A stretch of DNA of 64,000 bases from an uncultured Roseburia sp. (lineage in GTDB: Bacteria > Bacillota > Clostridia > Lachnospirales > Lachnospiraceae). How positions within the stretch are numbered: position 1 is the first letter of the stretch; each line of letters opens with the position of its first letter. Both the position numbers and the translations under genes were made by a program. The stretch lies in assembly GCA_947644305.1 (NCBI GenBank), contig CANRYS010000006.1:62001-126000 (forward strand), in the 5' to 3' direction. Below the pieces are notes generated by a model. The model had not been told where the DNA came from and did no database searches. It saw only the letters and a list, made by a program, of their open reading frames with translations. Positions 9,729-20,358 of the stretch are shown piece after piece.

Positions 9729-11575
9729 TGCCCTTTTTTCCTTTTTTTCAATTTCCTGGGCGGAATCAGGCATTTTTCTCCAAAACCGATCAGATCCTGC
9801 CGCCCCGCCCGGCTCAACGCCTCCTTCACCAGTTCATAGTTTTCCGAACGTTTATACTGGATCAGGGCACGCTGCATCTCTTTTTCATGGCGGGATCTGG
9901 GCACATAGATCTTTTTCATGGTCCGGGGATCCAGTCCCGTGTAATACATACAGGTAGAAATGGTGGCGGGAGTGGGATAAAAATCCTGCACCTGCTCCGG
10001 TGTATAGCCAAGATCTCTCACATATTCCGCCAATTTTATGGCTTCCTTTAAGGTAGAACCGGGGTGGGAAGACATAAGATAGGGAACGGCATACTGCTGT
10101 TTTCCCGTAAGACGATTGACTCTGGCATATCGTTTTAAAAAAGCCTCATAGACCTGGTTTTCCGGCTTGCCCATCGCCTGGAGCACCACATCCGACACAT
10201 GTTCCGGCGCCACCCGAAGCTGGCCACTGATGTGATGAAGACATAGTTCTTTTAAAAAGGTGTCCTCTTTATCCGCCATTACATAGTCAAAACGGATTCC
10301 TGACCGCACAAATACTTTTTTTACTTTTGGAAGACTGCGAAGCTTTCGCAGAAGAGCCACATAATCTTTGTGGCTCACCTTCATATTGGAACAGGGCTTC
10401 GGAAAGAGGCATTGCTTTTTTACACAAACCCCCTTCTTCATCTGTTTGTCACAGGAAGGCTTCCTGAAATTCCCCGTGGGGCCTCCCACATCGTGAATAT
10501 ATCCCTTAAAGCCCTTTTCCTGCGTCATCTTCTCCGCCTCTGCCAGAATGGATTCATGACTTCGGGCCTGGACGATTCGCCCCTGATGAAAGGTCAGGGC
10601 ACAAAAATTGCAGCCGCCAAAACATCCCCGGCAACTGGTCAGACTGAATCGGATCTCCTGGATCGCTGGAACCCCTCCAGCTTTCTCATAAGAGGGATGA
10701 TAGGTTCCCACATAGGGGTAGGCATATACATCATCCAGTTCCTGGGTCGTCAGCGGCGCCGCTGGCGGATTCTGTACTACTAGTATTTTTCCAGGATACC
10801 TTTCCACCAATGGCTTTGCAGTAAAGGGATCTGTATTTTCATACTGTATCATGAAACTCTCCGCATATTTCCTCTTATCTTCCGAGATCTCTTCAAAGGA
10901 AGGAAGATACTGCCCGTCATAAATATCTGCTCCCTCCCTGCTGCGGTACACCGTTCCAGCCACATAGGTGATATCTCTCACATCCATTCCGCTGTCCAGT
11001 GCATCCGCGATCTCCAATATACTGTGCTCTCCCATCCCATAAGAGATCAGGTCCGCCCCTGAATCCAGCAGAATAGAACGCTTCAGCTTGTCCGACCAAT
11101 AATCATAATGCGCCATCCTGCGCAGGCTTGCCTCAATTCCTCCAAGGATCACAGGCGTTTTTTTAAAGGTTCGCCGAATTAGGTTAGCGTATACTACTAC
11201 CGCGTAATCTGGCCGCTTTCCATATACTCCCCCCGGTGTATAGGCATCCTGCTTTCTTCTCTTCTTGTTTACGGTGTAATGGTTCACCATAGAATCCATA
11301 TTCCCGCTGCTCACCAAAAATCCCAGCCTGGGTTCCCCCAGAACGGCAATGCTGGAATCATCCCGCCAATCCGGCTGGGCGATAATCCCAACTCTATAGC
11401 CGTGGGCTTCCAGATGCCGGCTTATGATCGCCGTACCAAAAGAAGAGTGATCCACATAGGCATCCCCTGTGACATAGACGAAATCACACTGATCCCATCC
11501 TCTTTTCTTCATATCACTCCTGGAAACCGGCAAAAATTCTTGTTTTTCACTTTTCCTGTCCTTCGCCTCTGCCAT
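9725..11575 (-). CDS. YgiQ family radical SAM protein
   Basis: CRGCFGGCNFCALTFHQGR radical SAM motif; KKRGWDQCDFVYVTGDAYVDHSSFGTAII N-term. Confidence 0.95.
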   Translation of the reverse strand: MAEAKDRKSEKQEFLPVSRSDMKKRGWDQCDFVYVTGDAYVDHSSFGTAIISRHLEAHGYRVGIIAQPDWRDDSSIAVLGEPRLGFLVSSGNMDSMVNHYTVNKKRRKQDAYTPGGVYGKRPDYAVVVYANLIRRTFKKTPVILGGIEASLRRMAHYDYWSDKLKRSILLDSGADLISYGMGEHSILEIADALDSGMDVRDITYVAGTVYRSREGADIYDGQYLPSFEEISEDKRKYAESFMIQYENTDPFTAKPLVERYPGKILVVQNPPAAPLTTQELDDVYAYPYVGTYHPSYEKAGGVPAIQEIRFSLTSCRGCFGGCNFCALTFHQGRIVQARSHESILAEAEKMTQEKGFKGYIHDVGGPTGNFRKPSCDKQMKKGVCVKKQCLFPKPCSNMKVSHKDYVALLRKLRSLPKVKKVFVRSGIRFDYVMADKEDTFLKELCLHHISGQLRVAPEHVSDVVLQAMGKPENQVYEAFLKRYARVNRLTGKQQYAVPYLMSSHPGSTLKEAIKLAEYVRDLGYTPEQVQDFYPTPATISTCMYYTGLDPRTMKKIYVPRSRHEKEMQRALIQYKRSENYELVKEALSRAGRQDLIGFGEKCLIPPRKLKKRKKGH

Positions 11576-11603
11576 ATCTTTTTCCCCGATCCGTCTCTCT
11601 TTC

Positions 11604-11646
11604 TAGGGCGTGCAGAACGTAAGAATGAGTTTTCAGAAACGCCCTA
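11604..11646. repeat. Intergenic hairpin (TAGGGCGT / ACGCCCTA arms)
   Basis: Perfect 8-bp arms around a ~27-nt loop. Confidence 0.5.
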
Positions 11647-11649
11647 AGC

Positions 11650-11682
11650 AAAAAGGCCAGACAAATCCTCATCTGACCTTTG
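11650..11682 (-). terminator. Rho-independent terminator downstream of FGGY kinase
   Basis: AAAGGTCAGATGAGGATTTGTCTGGCCTTTTT on minus strand with T tract. Confidence 0.75.
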
Positions 11683-11716
11683 TTATTATAAGCTGACAAA
11701 CTATTATTATTTATAA

Positions 11717-13324
11717 TTACTGCAGATTCTCCACTGCTGCCCGTTCGATCGGCAGACCAGCTTTATATCTCACAATAAATTCGTCAAAGCCTTTTACATC
11801 TGCTTCATCTGGCGACATCTCCACGCCCTCATATCCAGCAAAAACCTTCTCTGCCAGATATTTGTCCAGAGTTTCATCTGCTCCCTTGTTTTTCATGAAG
11901 GAGGCGAGAAGCGCAATTCCCCAGGCTCCACCTTCTCCTGCTGTCTCCATAACGGATACCGGCGCATTCATCGCTGCCGCCATGATCTTCTGGCCTACAC
12001 CCTCGGTTTTAAAGAGACCGCCATGTCCCAGAATGCGATCCAGCTTAACACCCTCTTCTTTTAACAGGATATCCAGACCAACCTTCAACGCACCCAGTGA
12101 TGTAAAGAGGTTCACCCGCATAAAATTCGCCAGATTAAACTTACTGTCAGGTGTTCTCACGATCATCGGACGTCCCTGCTCAAATCCTGTGATGTGCTCA
12201 CCGGAAAAATAGTTGTAAGCAAGCAGTCCACCGCCGTCAGCATCACCTTCCAGCGCCTTATTGTAAAGGGTACCAAACAATTGGTCCATATCTGCTTTGA
12301 TACCAAAAGCCTCCGCAAATTCTTTGAATATATTAACCCAGGCATTCAGATCCGAGGTACAGTTGTTGCAGTGAACCATTCCCACCGGCTCTCCTGTCGG
12401 TGTCGTCACCAGATCAATCTCCTCATATACCTTGGACAATGCTTTCTCCAATACGATCATAGCAAATACCGAAGTTCCAGCAGATACATTTCCTGTTCGC
12501 ACTGCAACACTATTTGTAGCTGTCATACCGGTTCCCGCATCACCTTCCGGTGGACAGAGAGGAATTCCTGCCTGAAGATTTCCTGACACATCCAGAAGTC
12601 CGGCTCCCTCTTCCGTCAGCGTTCCCGCCGTTTCTCCTGCCACGAGCACTTTCGGAAGAATATCCTCAAGCTTCCAGGCAAAGCCTTTGTCCGCTATCGC
12701 TTCATTGAATTTATGTATCATATCACGGTCAAAATCTTTTGCATCGCTATCGATCGGAAACATTCCGGATGCCTCACCGATGCCCAGCACCTTTTCTCCT
12801 GTCAGCTTCCAGTGGATATACCCAGCGAGAGTGGTCTGGAACACAATATCCTTAACATGATCCTCACCGTTCAGGATCGCCTGATACAGATGGGAAATAC
12901 TCCATCTCTGCGGGATGTTAAAGTTAAATAACTTTGTCAACTTCTCCGATGCTTCCGCCGTAATGGTATTTCTCCATGTACGGAAAGGCACAAGCAGCTC
13001 ACCTTTCTGATCAAATGCCATATATCCGTGCATCATGGCACTAAAACCGATGGCTCCGATCTTCGTCAGAGTCACATCATACTGATCTTTTACTTCTTGA
13101 GCCATCTTTGTATAACTATCCTGAAGTCCGGTCCAGATATCCTCCAGTGTATAGGTCCAAATACCATTTTCCAGACGGTTTTCCCAGTCATGGCTTCCTG
13201 ATGCGATCGGTGCGTTATCCTCACCCACCAGCACTGCTTTGATCCGGGTAGATCCAAATTCGATTCCTAATGCTGTTTTTCCTGCTTCAATCGCTGCCTT
13301 TGCTTCTGTCTTCGCAATTCCCAT
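11717..13324 (-). CDS. FGGY-family carbohydrate kinase
   Basis: [53 protein letters not shown] before MGIAKTEAK at 13324. Confidence 0.9.
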   Translation of the reverse strand: MGIAKTEAKAAIEAGKTALGIEFGSTRIKAVLVGEDNAPIASGSHDWENRLENGIWTYTLEDIWTGLQDSYTKMAQEVKDQYDVTLTKIGAIGFSAMMHGYMAFDQKGELLVPFRTWRNTITAEASEKLTKLFNFNIPQRWSISHLYQAILNGEDHVKDIVFQTTLAGYIHWKLTGEKVLGIGEASGMFPIDSDAKDFDRDMIHKFNEAIADKGFAWKLEDILPKVLVAGETAGTLTEEGAGLLDVSGNLQAGIPLCPPEGDAGTGMTATNSVAVRTGNVSAGTSVFAMIVLEKALSKVYEEIDLVTTPTGEPVGMVHCNNCTSDLNAWVNIFKEFAEAFGIKADMDQLFGTLYNKALEGDADGGGLLAYNYFSGEHITGFEQGRPMIVRTPDSKFNLANFMRVNLFTSLGALKVGLDILLKEEGVKLDRILGHGGLFKTEGVGQKIMAAAMNAPVSVMETAGEGGAWGIALLASFMKNKGADETLDKYLAEKVFAGYEGVEMSPDEADVKGFDEFIVRYKAGLPIERAAVENLQ

Positions 13325-13469
13325 GAAATACATCCTCCTAATCTTTACAAATGACCCAATGATCACCGTTATTTCTATATCTTTGGGGTATAGTCCCTGC
13401 TCCCAGTACAATGGATATTAAGTTGTTTGATGTTAAACGCAGGATAGGATTTCATCTGCTATTCAAGAC

Positions 13470-13490
13470 AAGTTTAACGTAAACAAACTT
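13470..13490. promoter_or_regulatory. Candidate operator palindrome upstream of FGGY kinase
   Basis: AAGTTTAACGTAAACAAACTT: AAGTTT/AAACTT outer arms, GTTTA-ACG-TAAAC inner palindrome. Confidence 0.35.
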
Positions 13491-13667
13491 AGTATTCATT
13501 GTACAATATCTTCATTTATTATAGTACATTGTTCCCTATATTACAATCCGCAAAATTTACAAAATTATCTACTGTGAAAGTAAAGCCGATTGTATGACAA
13601 TACACCATGCCCTGCATGGGGATATTCCCATACATTTTGGTGGTGCTGCTGAAAGTGGCATATCAGT

Positions 13668-13707
13668 TTAGCTCGACGGCGGGTTCAAATTCGTGCCGTC
13701 GAGCTAA
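13668..13707 (-). repeat. 3'-end palindrome (AGCTCGACGGC family), contains stop codon of helicase gene
   Basis: TTAGCTCGACGGC / GCCGTCGAGCTAA perfect 13-bp arms, loop GGGTTCAAATTCGT. Confidence 0.85.
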
Positions 13708-15554
13708 TGTGAAATGATCTCCTCTAGAAAACGGGACGGATCTACATCCTTCTGAAACCGCCGGTGGCTGCAGGAAATATGAAGATGATTCCTCGCCCGG
13801 GTCATCGCCACATACATCAGACGCCGCTCCTCCTCTACATGCCCGCTTTCTACTGCCTTCTGGTATGGCACAACCCCTTCATTCACATCGGGGATAAATA
13901 CCACATCAAATTCCAGCCCTTTGGAACCGTGCATGGTCATAAGTGATACCCCATGTCTTTCTTCCTCTGGCTCAGATCTGCCGCCTGAGCGCTTTTGGCG
14001 CTCCTCCAACTGGCGTCCATAATCCTCAATATGGGCAAACCATTCCCCTACTGTCTCATAACCAGCGGCATCCTCTTTGAGTTCATCCAGGATCTCTTCC
14101 CAATCCTTTGGACTGACTCCCCGCTCAGCCGCATATTCACTGAGAAAATCCTGATATCCTACACTGTGATACAGATAATCTATGGCACTGTAGGGTGCCA
14201 TCTGCTTCATGGCAAACAGATCGTTTTGGAGCGTATTGATGCGCTCACACATATAGGATTTATCACGATAATATTCATACAAACCAGCAAAAGAAATAGA
14301 TTCGTTATCAAATGCCGCTCGGCTCAAATAGCGTTTGGGACGGTTGGCAATCTTTAAAAATGCCCCTCTGGAACGATCCCCATGTGCCAACTGCAGATAG
14401 GTGATGATATCCTTTGCCACCCAGTGCTCGAACAGATTCTGCACACTGTCCTTCATAATAAAAGGTATGTTGTACTCCATAAATTTTCTGGAAAATACAT
14501 TCATTTGTCTGGCAGTGCGAAACAATATAGCGATCTCGTCCACATCCGTTCCAAACCGGATATATTCCTGGATCTTATCTGTGATCCCCTGTGTCTGGGC
14601 AATCATATCCGGGTACTGGGTCACATGCACCCGATCTCCCCTCCCCTTATGCGCTTTTAACTTCTTACAATAACGCTTTCTGTTGTTACCGATGAGCGTA
14701 GAGGCTGCTGTCAAAATCTGACTGGTACAGCGGTAGTTTCCACCTACCGTCACCTGTTTCAGCTCTTTAAACTCTTTGGGAAAGGCAAGCATGATGTCCG
14801 GTCTCGCTCCCCGGAAACCATAGATCGACTGATCGTCATCTCCTACGATAAAAAGATTGTTCTCCGGCAACGCCAGCAGTTTGATATTGGCATACTGGAG
14901 CCGGTTGATATCCTGGAATTCGTCAACCAGTATGTAACGGAACCGTTTCTGCCAGTTCTGCAGTATGTCGGGTCTCGCCTGAAACAGCTCATAGGTATAC
15001 ATCACCATATCATCAAAATCCAGACAATGGTTTTTCTGCACCCGGCTCTGGTATCCACAGTAAATCTGCCGGAAAATCTCTTCTGGGCAGAGGGCGGAAT
15101 AATAGTGTTCAATATCCGTCCCCTCTCCTTTAATCCGGCTGATCTCCTTCTCAATTTCCTCTAAGAACTCTTTTTTGTCCTCTATATCATCATACTCTGT
15201 CTCAAGAAGAGCTTCTTCCATGAAACGATATTTCAATCTCTGTGATAGTATATCCTTTGCCGTATAGCCGTAGGCCGCTTTCAATACCTGAAAAAACAGA
15301 GAATGAAATGTCCCAAAGCGCACCGGCAGACGTCTGCTTCCAGTGTTTTTTTCAAACCGCTCCCGCATCTCCAGGGATGCCGCCTTAGAAAATGTTACCA
15401 CCAGGATCTGTGCGGGATTCACCCCCTGTTTGTCAATCAAATATTTCACCCGATGAGTGATCACCGTAGTCTTTCCCGCCCCGGGACCGGCGAGGACCAT
15501 CATAGGGCCGTCGCCGTGCTCCACTGCTTTTTTCTGTTCCTCACTGAGCTCCAT
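13704..15554 (-). CDS. UvrD/PcrA-like superfamily 1 ATP-dependent DNA helicase
   Basis: [15 protein letters not shown] Walker [38 protein letters not shown]. Confidence 0.93.
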   Translation of the reverse strand: MELSEEQKKAVEHGDGPMMVLAGPGAGKTTVITHRVKYLIDKQGVNPAQILVVTFSKAASLEMRERFEKNTGSRRLPVRFGTFHSLFFQVLKAAYGYTAKDILSQRLKYRFMEEALLETEYDDIEDKKEFLEEIEKEISRIKGEGTDIEHYYSALCPEEIFRQIYCGYQSRVQKNHCLDFDDMVMYTYELFQARPDILQNWQKRFRYILVDEFQDINRLQYANIKLLALPENNLFIVGDDDQSIYGFRGARPDIMLAFPKEFKELKQVTVGGNYRCTSQILTAASTLIGNNRKRYCKKLKAHKGRGDRVHVTQYPDMIAQTQGITDKIQEYIRFGTDVDEIAILFRTARQMNVFSRKFMEYNIPFIMKDSVQNLFEHWVAKDIITYLQLAHGDRSRGAFLKIANRPKRYLSRAAFDNESISFAGLYEYYRDKSYMCERINTLQNDLFAMKQMAPYSAIDYLYHSVGYQDFLSEYAAERGVSPKDWEEILDELKEDAAGYETVGEWFAHIEDYGRQLEERQKRSGGRSEPEEERHGVSLMTMHGSKGLEFDVVFIPDVNEGVVPYQKAVESGHVEEERRLMYVAMTRARNHLHISCSHRRFQKDVDPSRFLEEIISH

Positions 15555-17004
15555 TCAGTAATTCTATTCCCTTTCGGATTCTCCGAAGAGATTCATCCTT
15601 TCCAATAATTTCCATAATCTCATAAGCGCCGCCCGGTGTCATCTGCTTCCCTGACACAGCGGTACGCAGCGGCCACAATGCCTGTCCGTTTTTGCAGCCT
15701 TTTTCTGCCACATAATCCATCGCCACCTTCTCAATGGCGGAAATAGAATAGTCTTCCAATTCTTCATACAATGGCAGAAGTTCCTTTAATACCTCCAATG
15801 AATTCTCTGAATTGGTCTTCATCTTCTTATGAGTATACATCGCGGTATCATACTCTGGAAGCTCATCAAAAAAGTCGATCTTCTCCGTAATATCCGGGAA
15901 CACTTCGATCCTTGTCTTGACCAGATCCGCAATCTTTCTCAGATCAAGATCTTTCTTCACAGTTTCACGTATGACGGGAAGCGCATATTCATAATAGGCT
16001 TCATTTTCCATCGCCTTAATGTACTCGCCATTCATCCAGCGAAGTTTCACCATATCAAATACCGCCGGCGATTTGCTGATCCGGGTATAGTCAAAGGAAT
16101 CGATCAGCTCCTGAAGACTGAATATCTCTCGGTCATCCGAAGGGCTCCAGCCCAGCAAAGCCACGAAGTTCACGATCGCTTCCGGCAGAAATCCTAGTTC
16201 AGTTAAATCTTCAAAGGAAGAGGCTCCGTTTCTTTTGGATAATTTTTTATGGTTTTCATCCGTAATGGTGGGGCAGTGTACATAAACCGGAATGTCCCAA
16301 CCGAATGCCTTGTAAAGACGGTTGTACTTCGGTGCACTGGACAGGTACTCATTGCCACGGACCACGTGGGTGATCTCCATAAGATGATCATCTACTACAT
16401 TGGCAAAATTATAGGTGGGATATCCGTCTGCCTTGATCAGTACCATATCATCCAGCTCTTCATTGGGAGCTGTTATTTTTCCATAGATCACATCATCAAA
16501 TGCAGTCTCTCCCTCTACCGGATTGTTCTGGCGGATCACATAGGGCTCGCCGGCCGCAAGCCGTTTCTCAACTTCTTCCTGAGAAAGCGACAGACAGCGC
16601 TTATCATATTTGACCGCTGACTCTCCCCGTTCCTCTGCCTCCTTGTGAAGCTGATCAAGACGGTCTTTCGTACAGAAACAGTAATATGCCTCCCCCTTTT
16701 CTATCAGTTCTTTGGCATATTTCAGATACATTCCTGTCTCCATCCGCTCACTCTGGACATAGGGCCCAAAACCGCCATCTTTATCTGGCCCCTCATCGTG
16801 CTCCAGCCCAGTTTCTTTCATGGTCTTATATATCAATTCCAATGCCCCTTCTACAAACCGTTCCTGATCGGTATCTTCGATCCGCAGAAGAAAATCTCCT
16901 CCTTCATGCTTTGCAATAAGGTAGGCATAGAGTGCTGTTCTCAAATTTCCAACATGCATACGCCCCGTTGGACTCGGCGCAAATCTGGTTCTGATCTTTT
17001 TCAT
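15541..17004 (-). CDS. gltX: Glutamate--tRNA ligase
   Basis: [23 protein letters not shown] (HIGH-type) and KLSKRNG (KMSKS-type). Confidence 0.95.
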   Translation of the reverse strand: MKKIRTRFAPSPTGRMHVGNLRTALYAYLIAKHEGGDFLLRIEDTDQERFVEGALELIYKTMKETGLEHDEGPDKDGGFGPYVQSERMETGMYLKYAKELIEKGEAYYCFCTKDRLDQLHKEAEERGESAVKYDKRCLSLSQEEVEKRLAAGEPYVIRQNNPVEGETAFDDVIYGKITAPNEELDDMVLIKADGYPTYNFANVVDDHLMEITHVVRGNEYLSSAPKYNRLYKAFGWDIPVYVHCPTITDENHKKLSKRNGASSFEDLTELGFLPEAIVNFVALLGWSPSDDREIFSLQELIDSFDYTRISKSPAVFDMVKLRWMNGEYIKAMENEAYYEYALPVIRETVKKDLDLRKIADLVKTRIEVFPDITEKIDFFDELPEYDTAMYTHKKMKTNSENSLEVLKELLPLYEELEDYSISAIEKVAMDYVAEKGCKNGQALWPLRTAVSGKQMTPGGAYEIMEIIGKDESLRRIRKGIELLNGAQ

Positions 17005-17205
17005 TTTTTCCTCATTTCCGCAGGGAACTATCGTTCCATGGCTTTTTAAGTATAATAATTTTTTTAGAAGGCAGCACGCAGGCACACCCCCATCATGTTT
17101 ATACATCTTAAATTATGATGATACACGGATTTATTATAAATTGTGACACAAGATTTGTAAAGGTATTTTATAGTAACCGGGCATAAAATAACTGTTCAAA
17201 AACTT

Positions 17206-17667
17206 TCATCCTCGATGAATATACATCCTCGTCAAATCGGACTCTCCCTCTCCCTGTACCATACAAAGAAATTCCCAGCCGTAACGCTCATAAAAAGAAG
17301 TATGGTCTGTTACAAGATATAGTATGTCGATTCCCTTCTTTTTCAGATCATCACATACATAATTCAACAAAGCGCCAGCTACGCCATTACAGCGCTTATC
17401 TTCTTCCGTATATACAGCACAAACATTTGGTGTAAGATCTTTTCTATCGTGAAAGTCATTCTCAATCACACCCAATCCGCCAATAATTCTATTACCCTCC
17501 ATTGCCATATACCATTGAGGAATTTTCCCCTTTTTATTCAAACAATCCTCCATGCTTTTAGTATATTCCTTTAAAGGAATGTCCCATTTATTATGAAACC
17601 ACTGTGCTGCCATTTCCTTTATCTCTGGTTTATCTATGAGCCGTACTATTCCAAAATTCATTTGCAT
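17206..17667 (-). CDS. GNAT family N-acetyltransferase
   Basis: EDKRCNGVAGALLNYVCDDLKKKGIDILYLVTDHTSFYERYGWEF. Confidence 0.85.
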   Translation of the reverse strand: MQMNFGIVRLIDKPEIKEMAAQWFHNKWDIPLKEYTKSMEDCLNKKGKIPQWYMAMEGNRIIGGLGVIENDFHDRKDLTPNVCAVYTEEDKRCNGVAGALLNYVCDDLKKKGIDILYLVTDHTSFYERYGWEFLCMVQGEGESDLTRMYIHRG

Positions 17668-17789
17668 ATTCACCTTTCTAAAGATCACTTGCCTTGCCGC
17701 ACTGTTATACAATTTCTAATGAATATTTTTTATTTCTCTGCCTGTTTCAACATGTGAATTTCTTCGTCTTTCTCATATCTCATTATATT

Positions 17790-18483
17790 TTAAACTGTGC
17801 CAGCCTCCCAATATTTTTTTACTTCGAGTTCTGCCTCATTTACTGTTAGCTCAAAATTGGCAGCTACCCTGCCGATGGTATCCGAAATAGATGCACCAAA
17901 TTCATGGCGGGTTCCTACCATCACACGAATACCATGTGCCATCTCCTCACCTCTGCCCTCAATTTTTCCCTTCTCTATACCACTCTCTTCCAGCATATCC
18001 AGCTAATGCACATATTGATCTCCTCGCTCTCTTTTCCATATTCCTGCAGACTCTCTGCAATTTTCACGTATCGGCTGTCATTCGTAAAGGCATGCATCAA
18101 ATCCAGGTATTCCATAGGATAAACTACCTTTCTCCTTTTATCTCCCATGTATTCTTTCAGCTTTTGTCTTTCTTTGTTGCGGACATATGCCAGATAATCT
18201 ACAATATGGCGAAAATCACTCTGGTACTTTTTACGGGTCTTTTCATCCTGTGCAGCCAGATAAACGATCCGGATAGGATAGCCTGCAATCAATGGTTCTA
18301 ATCTTTTTCGCCATTCTTCAGGTATGTCTAACAAATCGATGAGTGACCTGGGAGTCTCCCAGTCATCTGTCCCATAATATAACACCAGACTGATCACCGG
18401 TTTCAGCTTTTGGCTGTCCCCAATCTCTTTTGTATAATAAGAGATTCCCTTTAAAAGATTCTGCTCCTTAATCTTTTGAATCT
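17790..18483 (-). pseudogene. Rpn-type (PD-(D/E)XK) recombination-promoting nuclease/transposase-like remnant, truncated and frameshifted
   Basis: Open frame KPVISLVLYYGTDDWETPRSLIDLLDIPEEWR... breaks near 17995 and resumes in another frame as MLEESGIEKGKIEGRGEE; N-terminal part missing. Confidence 0.65.
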
Positions 18484-18685
18484 AAAGACAGACAGCTAAA
18501 CACTGCCCGATAAAAGATATATCAGAAGTTTACTTGTTTGTATAGTTATGTTATCACATGACAAAAATAAAATCAAGTGTTGTTTATACGTGAAAACGGT
18601 CGTTTGTACGTAAAAAAGAATAGTAAAAAAGGTGCGCCAGAGAAACACGCACCTCCCCCATGGATTGAGAACTTTCCTATCAAAT

Positions 18686-18713
18686 AAAAAAGCACCCATT
18701 GGGATGCTTTTTC
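18686..18713. terminator. Hairpin terminator
   Basis: AAAAAGCACCCATTGGGATGCTTTTT. Confidence 0.6.
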
Positions 18714-18739
18714 AATGCGTTTTTCCAAAATTTGTCTCT

Positions 18740-19063
18740 CTATCCCCTCAGCGCAAAAATATATATGCCTAAAATAATTCCGCTCAAAATCATTGAGAAT
18801 AGAAATATAAATAAGTTTCGCTTTTTTCTACTCAAAAACAATAATACCACGGCAAATAACATTGCATATAAAATGAGCCCTATTAGTCCATAGATACGCA
18901 TTGCATCGCCCTCATATTCATAATCAAGTGACCCTGGTTCTTCTATAAGATTACCTAGAGTTAAAACGCTATATCCCAACCAAAAAAAACTAATAGCTCC
19001 CCAAATAAGTCCTGTCAATATAACTGTAATCCGGCTTATGATCGGGTAGAAACCTTTCATCAC
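18740..19063 (-). CDS. Hypothetical membrane protein
   Basis: 107 aa, three hydrophobic segments. Confidence 0.6.
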   Translation of the reverse strand: MMKGFYPIISRITVILTGLIWGAISFFWLGYSVLTLGNLIEEPGSLDYEYEGDAMRIYGLIGLILYAMLFAVVLLFLSRKKRNLFIFLFSMILSGIILGIYIFALRG

Positions 19064-19112
19064 TCATTCTCCTCAATTGTACTTATTATATTTTGCAAAC
19101 CATTTATTATAC

Positions 19113-19474
19113 TTATATATTTTCTTTCCAATTATCATAATTTATATTAGTTTCTTTCAAATAATTTGTCGCATTTATTGATGTCTTTGCGTACATCTGT
19201 CCAATTCCCGTACTAGAGTCTTCTCGCTCAGGAAATAACAGATTAGGTTGACCAAATAAAATCTGTTTCCACCAACTTAAGGACATATAATGTTCTAGTG
19301 CTTGTCTATTATAATAATAATTTGTAACAGCAGTATCTGCAACTGCATCCTGAGCCCAAATACAAATTAACTCTCTTGCTAGTATAGATTGAATTACTTC
19401 CTTTTTCACCTTATATTTTCTTGCAGCGCCAGAAATTTCCAAATCATGTTTTAAAACTATGTCAACAGCCTCAG
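19113..19474 (-). pseudogene. 5'-truncated remnant of an uncharacterised protein (SSTGIGQ...KTSINA motif)
   Basis: Frame is open upstream of the first Met (GLAEAVDIVLKHDLEISGAARKYKVKKEV) and runs into the xth 3' end with no start codon seen. Confidence 0.45.
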
Positions 19475-20233
19475 CTAATCCCCCCGCACCTCCAGCTCCA
19501 CCGGGCAGTGATCCGATCCCATCACCGTCTTATGAATCTTAACGTCCACCAGCTTGTCTTTTAATCGCTCCGAGGCTAGAAAATAATCGATGCGCCATCC
19601 AGCATCCTTTTCTCTAGCCCGGAACCGATAACTCCACCAGGTGTAGGCGCCTTCCAGTTTCGGATAAAAATAACGAAATGTATCCACAAAACCCGCTGCC
19701 AGAAGATCCGCGAATTTCCCTCTCTCCTCATCTGAAAATCCAGCGTTTCCGCGATTGTTCCTGGGATTTTTCAGATCGATCTCCTGGTGCGCCACATTCA
19801 GGTCCCCGCAGAAAACAACCGGTTTCTTCTGATCCAGCCCACAGATATAGTTGCGGAAATCATCTTCCCATTTCATACGGTAATCAATACGTTTCAACTC
19901 GCTCTGGGCATTGGGAATATAACCATTGATCAGATAAAGATCTTCAAATTCTAATGTGATCAGCCTGCCTTCATGATCGTGCTCGTCAATCCCCATGCCG
20001 TACATCACCTGAAGCGGCTCTTCTTTCGTGAATACCGCCGTCCCCGAATATCCTTTTTTGTCCGCATAGTTCCAGTATTGGTGATACCCTTCCAGTTCCA
20101 GTTCGATCTGCCCGCTCTGCAGCTTTGTCTCCTGGACGCAGAAAATATCTGCCTGCACTTCCTTAAAGAAATCTACAAATCCTTTTGTCACACAGGCACG
20201 CAGCCCATTTACATTCCATGATATGATCTTCAT
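19475..20233 (-). CDS. xth: Exodeoxyribonuclease III
   Basis: MKIISWNVNGLRACV, CVQETKLQ, GDLNVAHQEIDL, GSDHCPVELEV. Confidence 0.95.
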   Translation of the reverse strand: MKIISWNVNGLRACVTKGFVDFFKEVQADIFCVQETKLQSGQIELELEGYHQYWNYADKKGYSGTAVFTKEEPLQVMYGMGIDEHDHEGRLITLEFEDLYLINGYIPNAQSELKRIDYRMKWEDDFRNYICGLDQKKPVVFCGDLNVAHQEIDLKNPRNNRGNAGFSDEERGKFADLLAAGFVDTFRYFYPKLEGAYTWWSYRFRAREKDAGWRIDYFLASERLKDKLVDVKIHKTVMGSDHCPVELEVRGD

Positions 20234-20272
20234 TTTTATTGCCCTCTCTTTTCATTTTTTCCTCGATTCACA

Positions 20273-20358
20273 CACGCTTTTTGTGCATCACAAGTTTGGG
20301 CGCGCGCACAAACTTGCCACACAAACATAGTTTGTGTTGTGAAACAATTTATTTTTCA
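20273..20358 (-). repeat. Multi-hairpin dispersed repeat, copy A (mutY 3' end / xth upstream)
   Basis: 68-bp core 20291-20358 near-identical to 48537-48606 (2-nt indel); mutY TAA stop lies inside the shared sequence. Confidence 0.85.

Noticed and set aside
17790-18483. Rpn-like remnant as an active mobile element
   Set aside because: Truncated and frameshifted; no inverted repeats or intact transposase seen.
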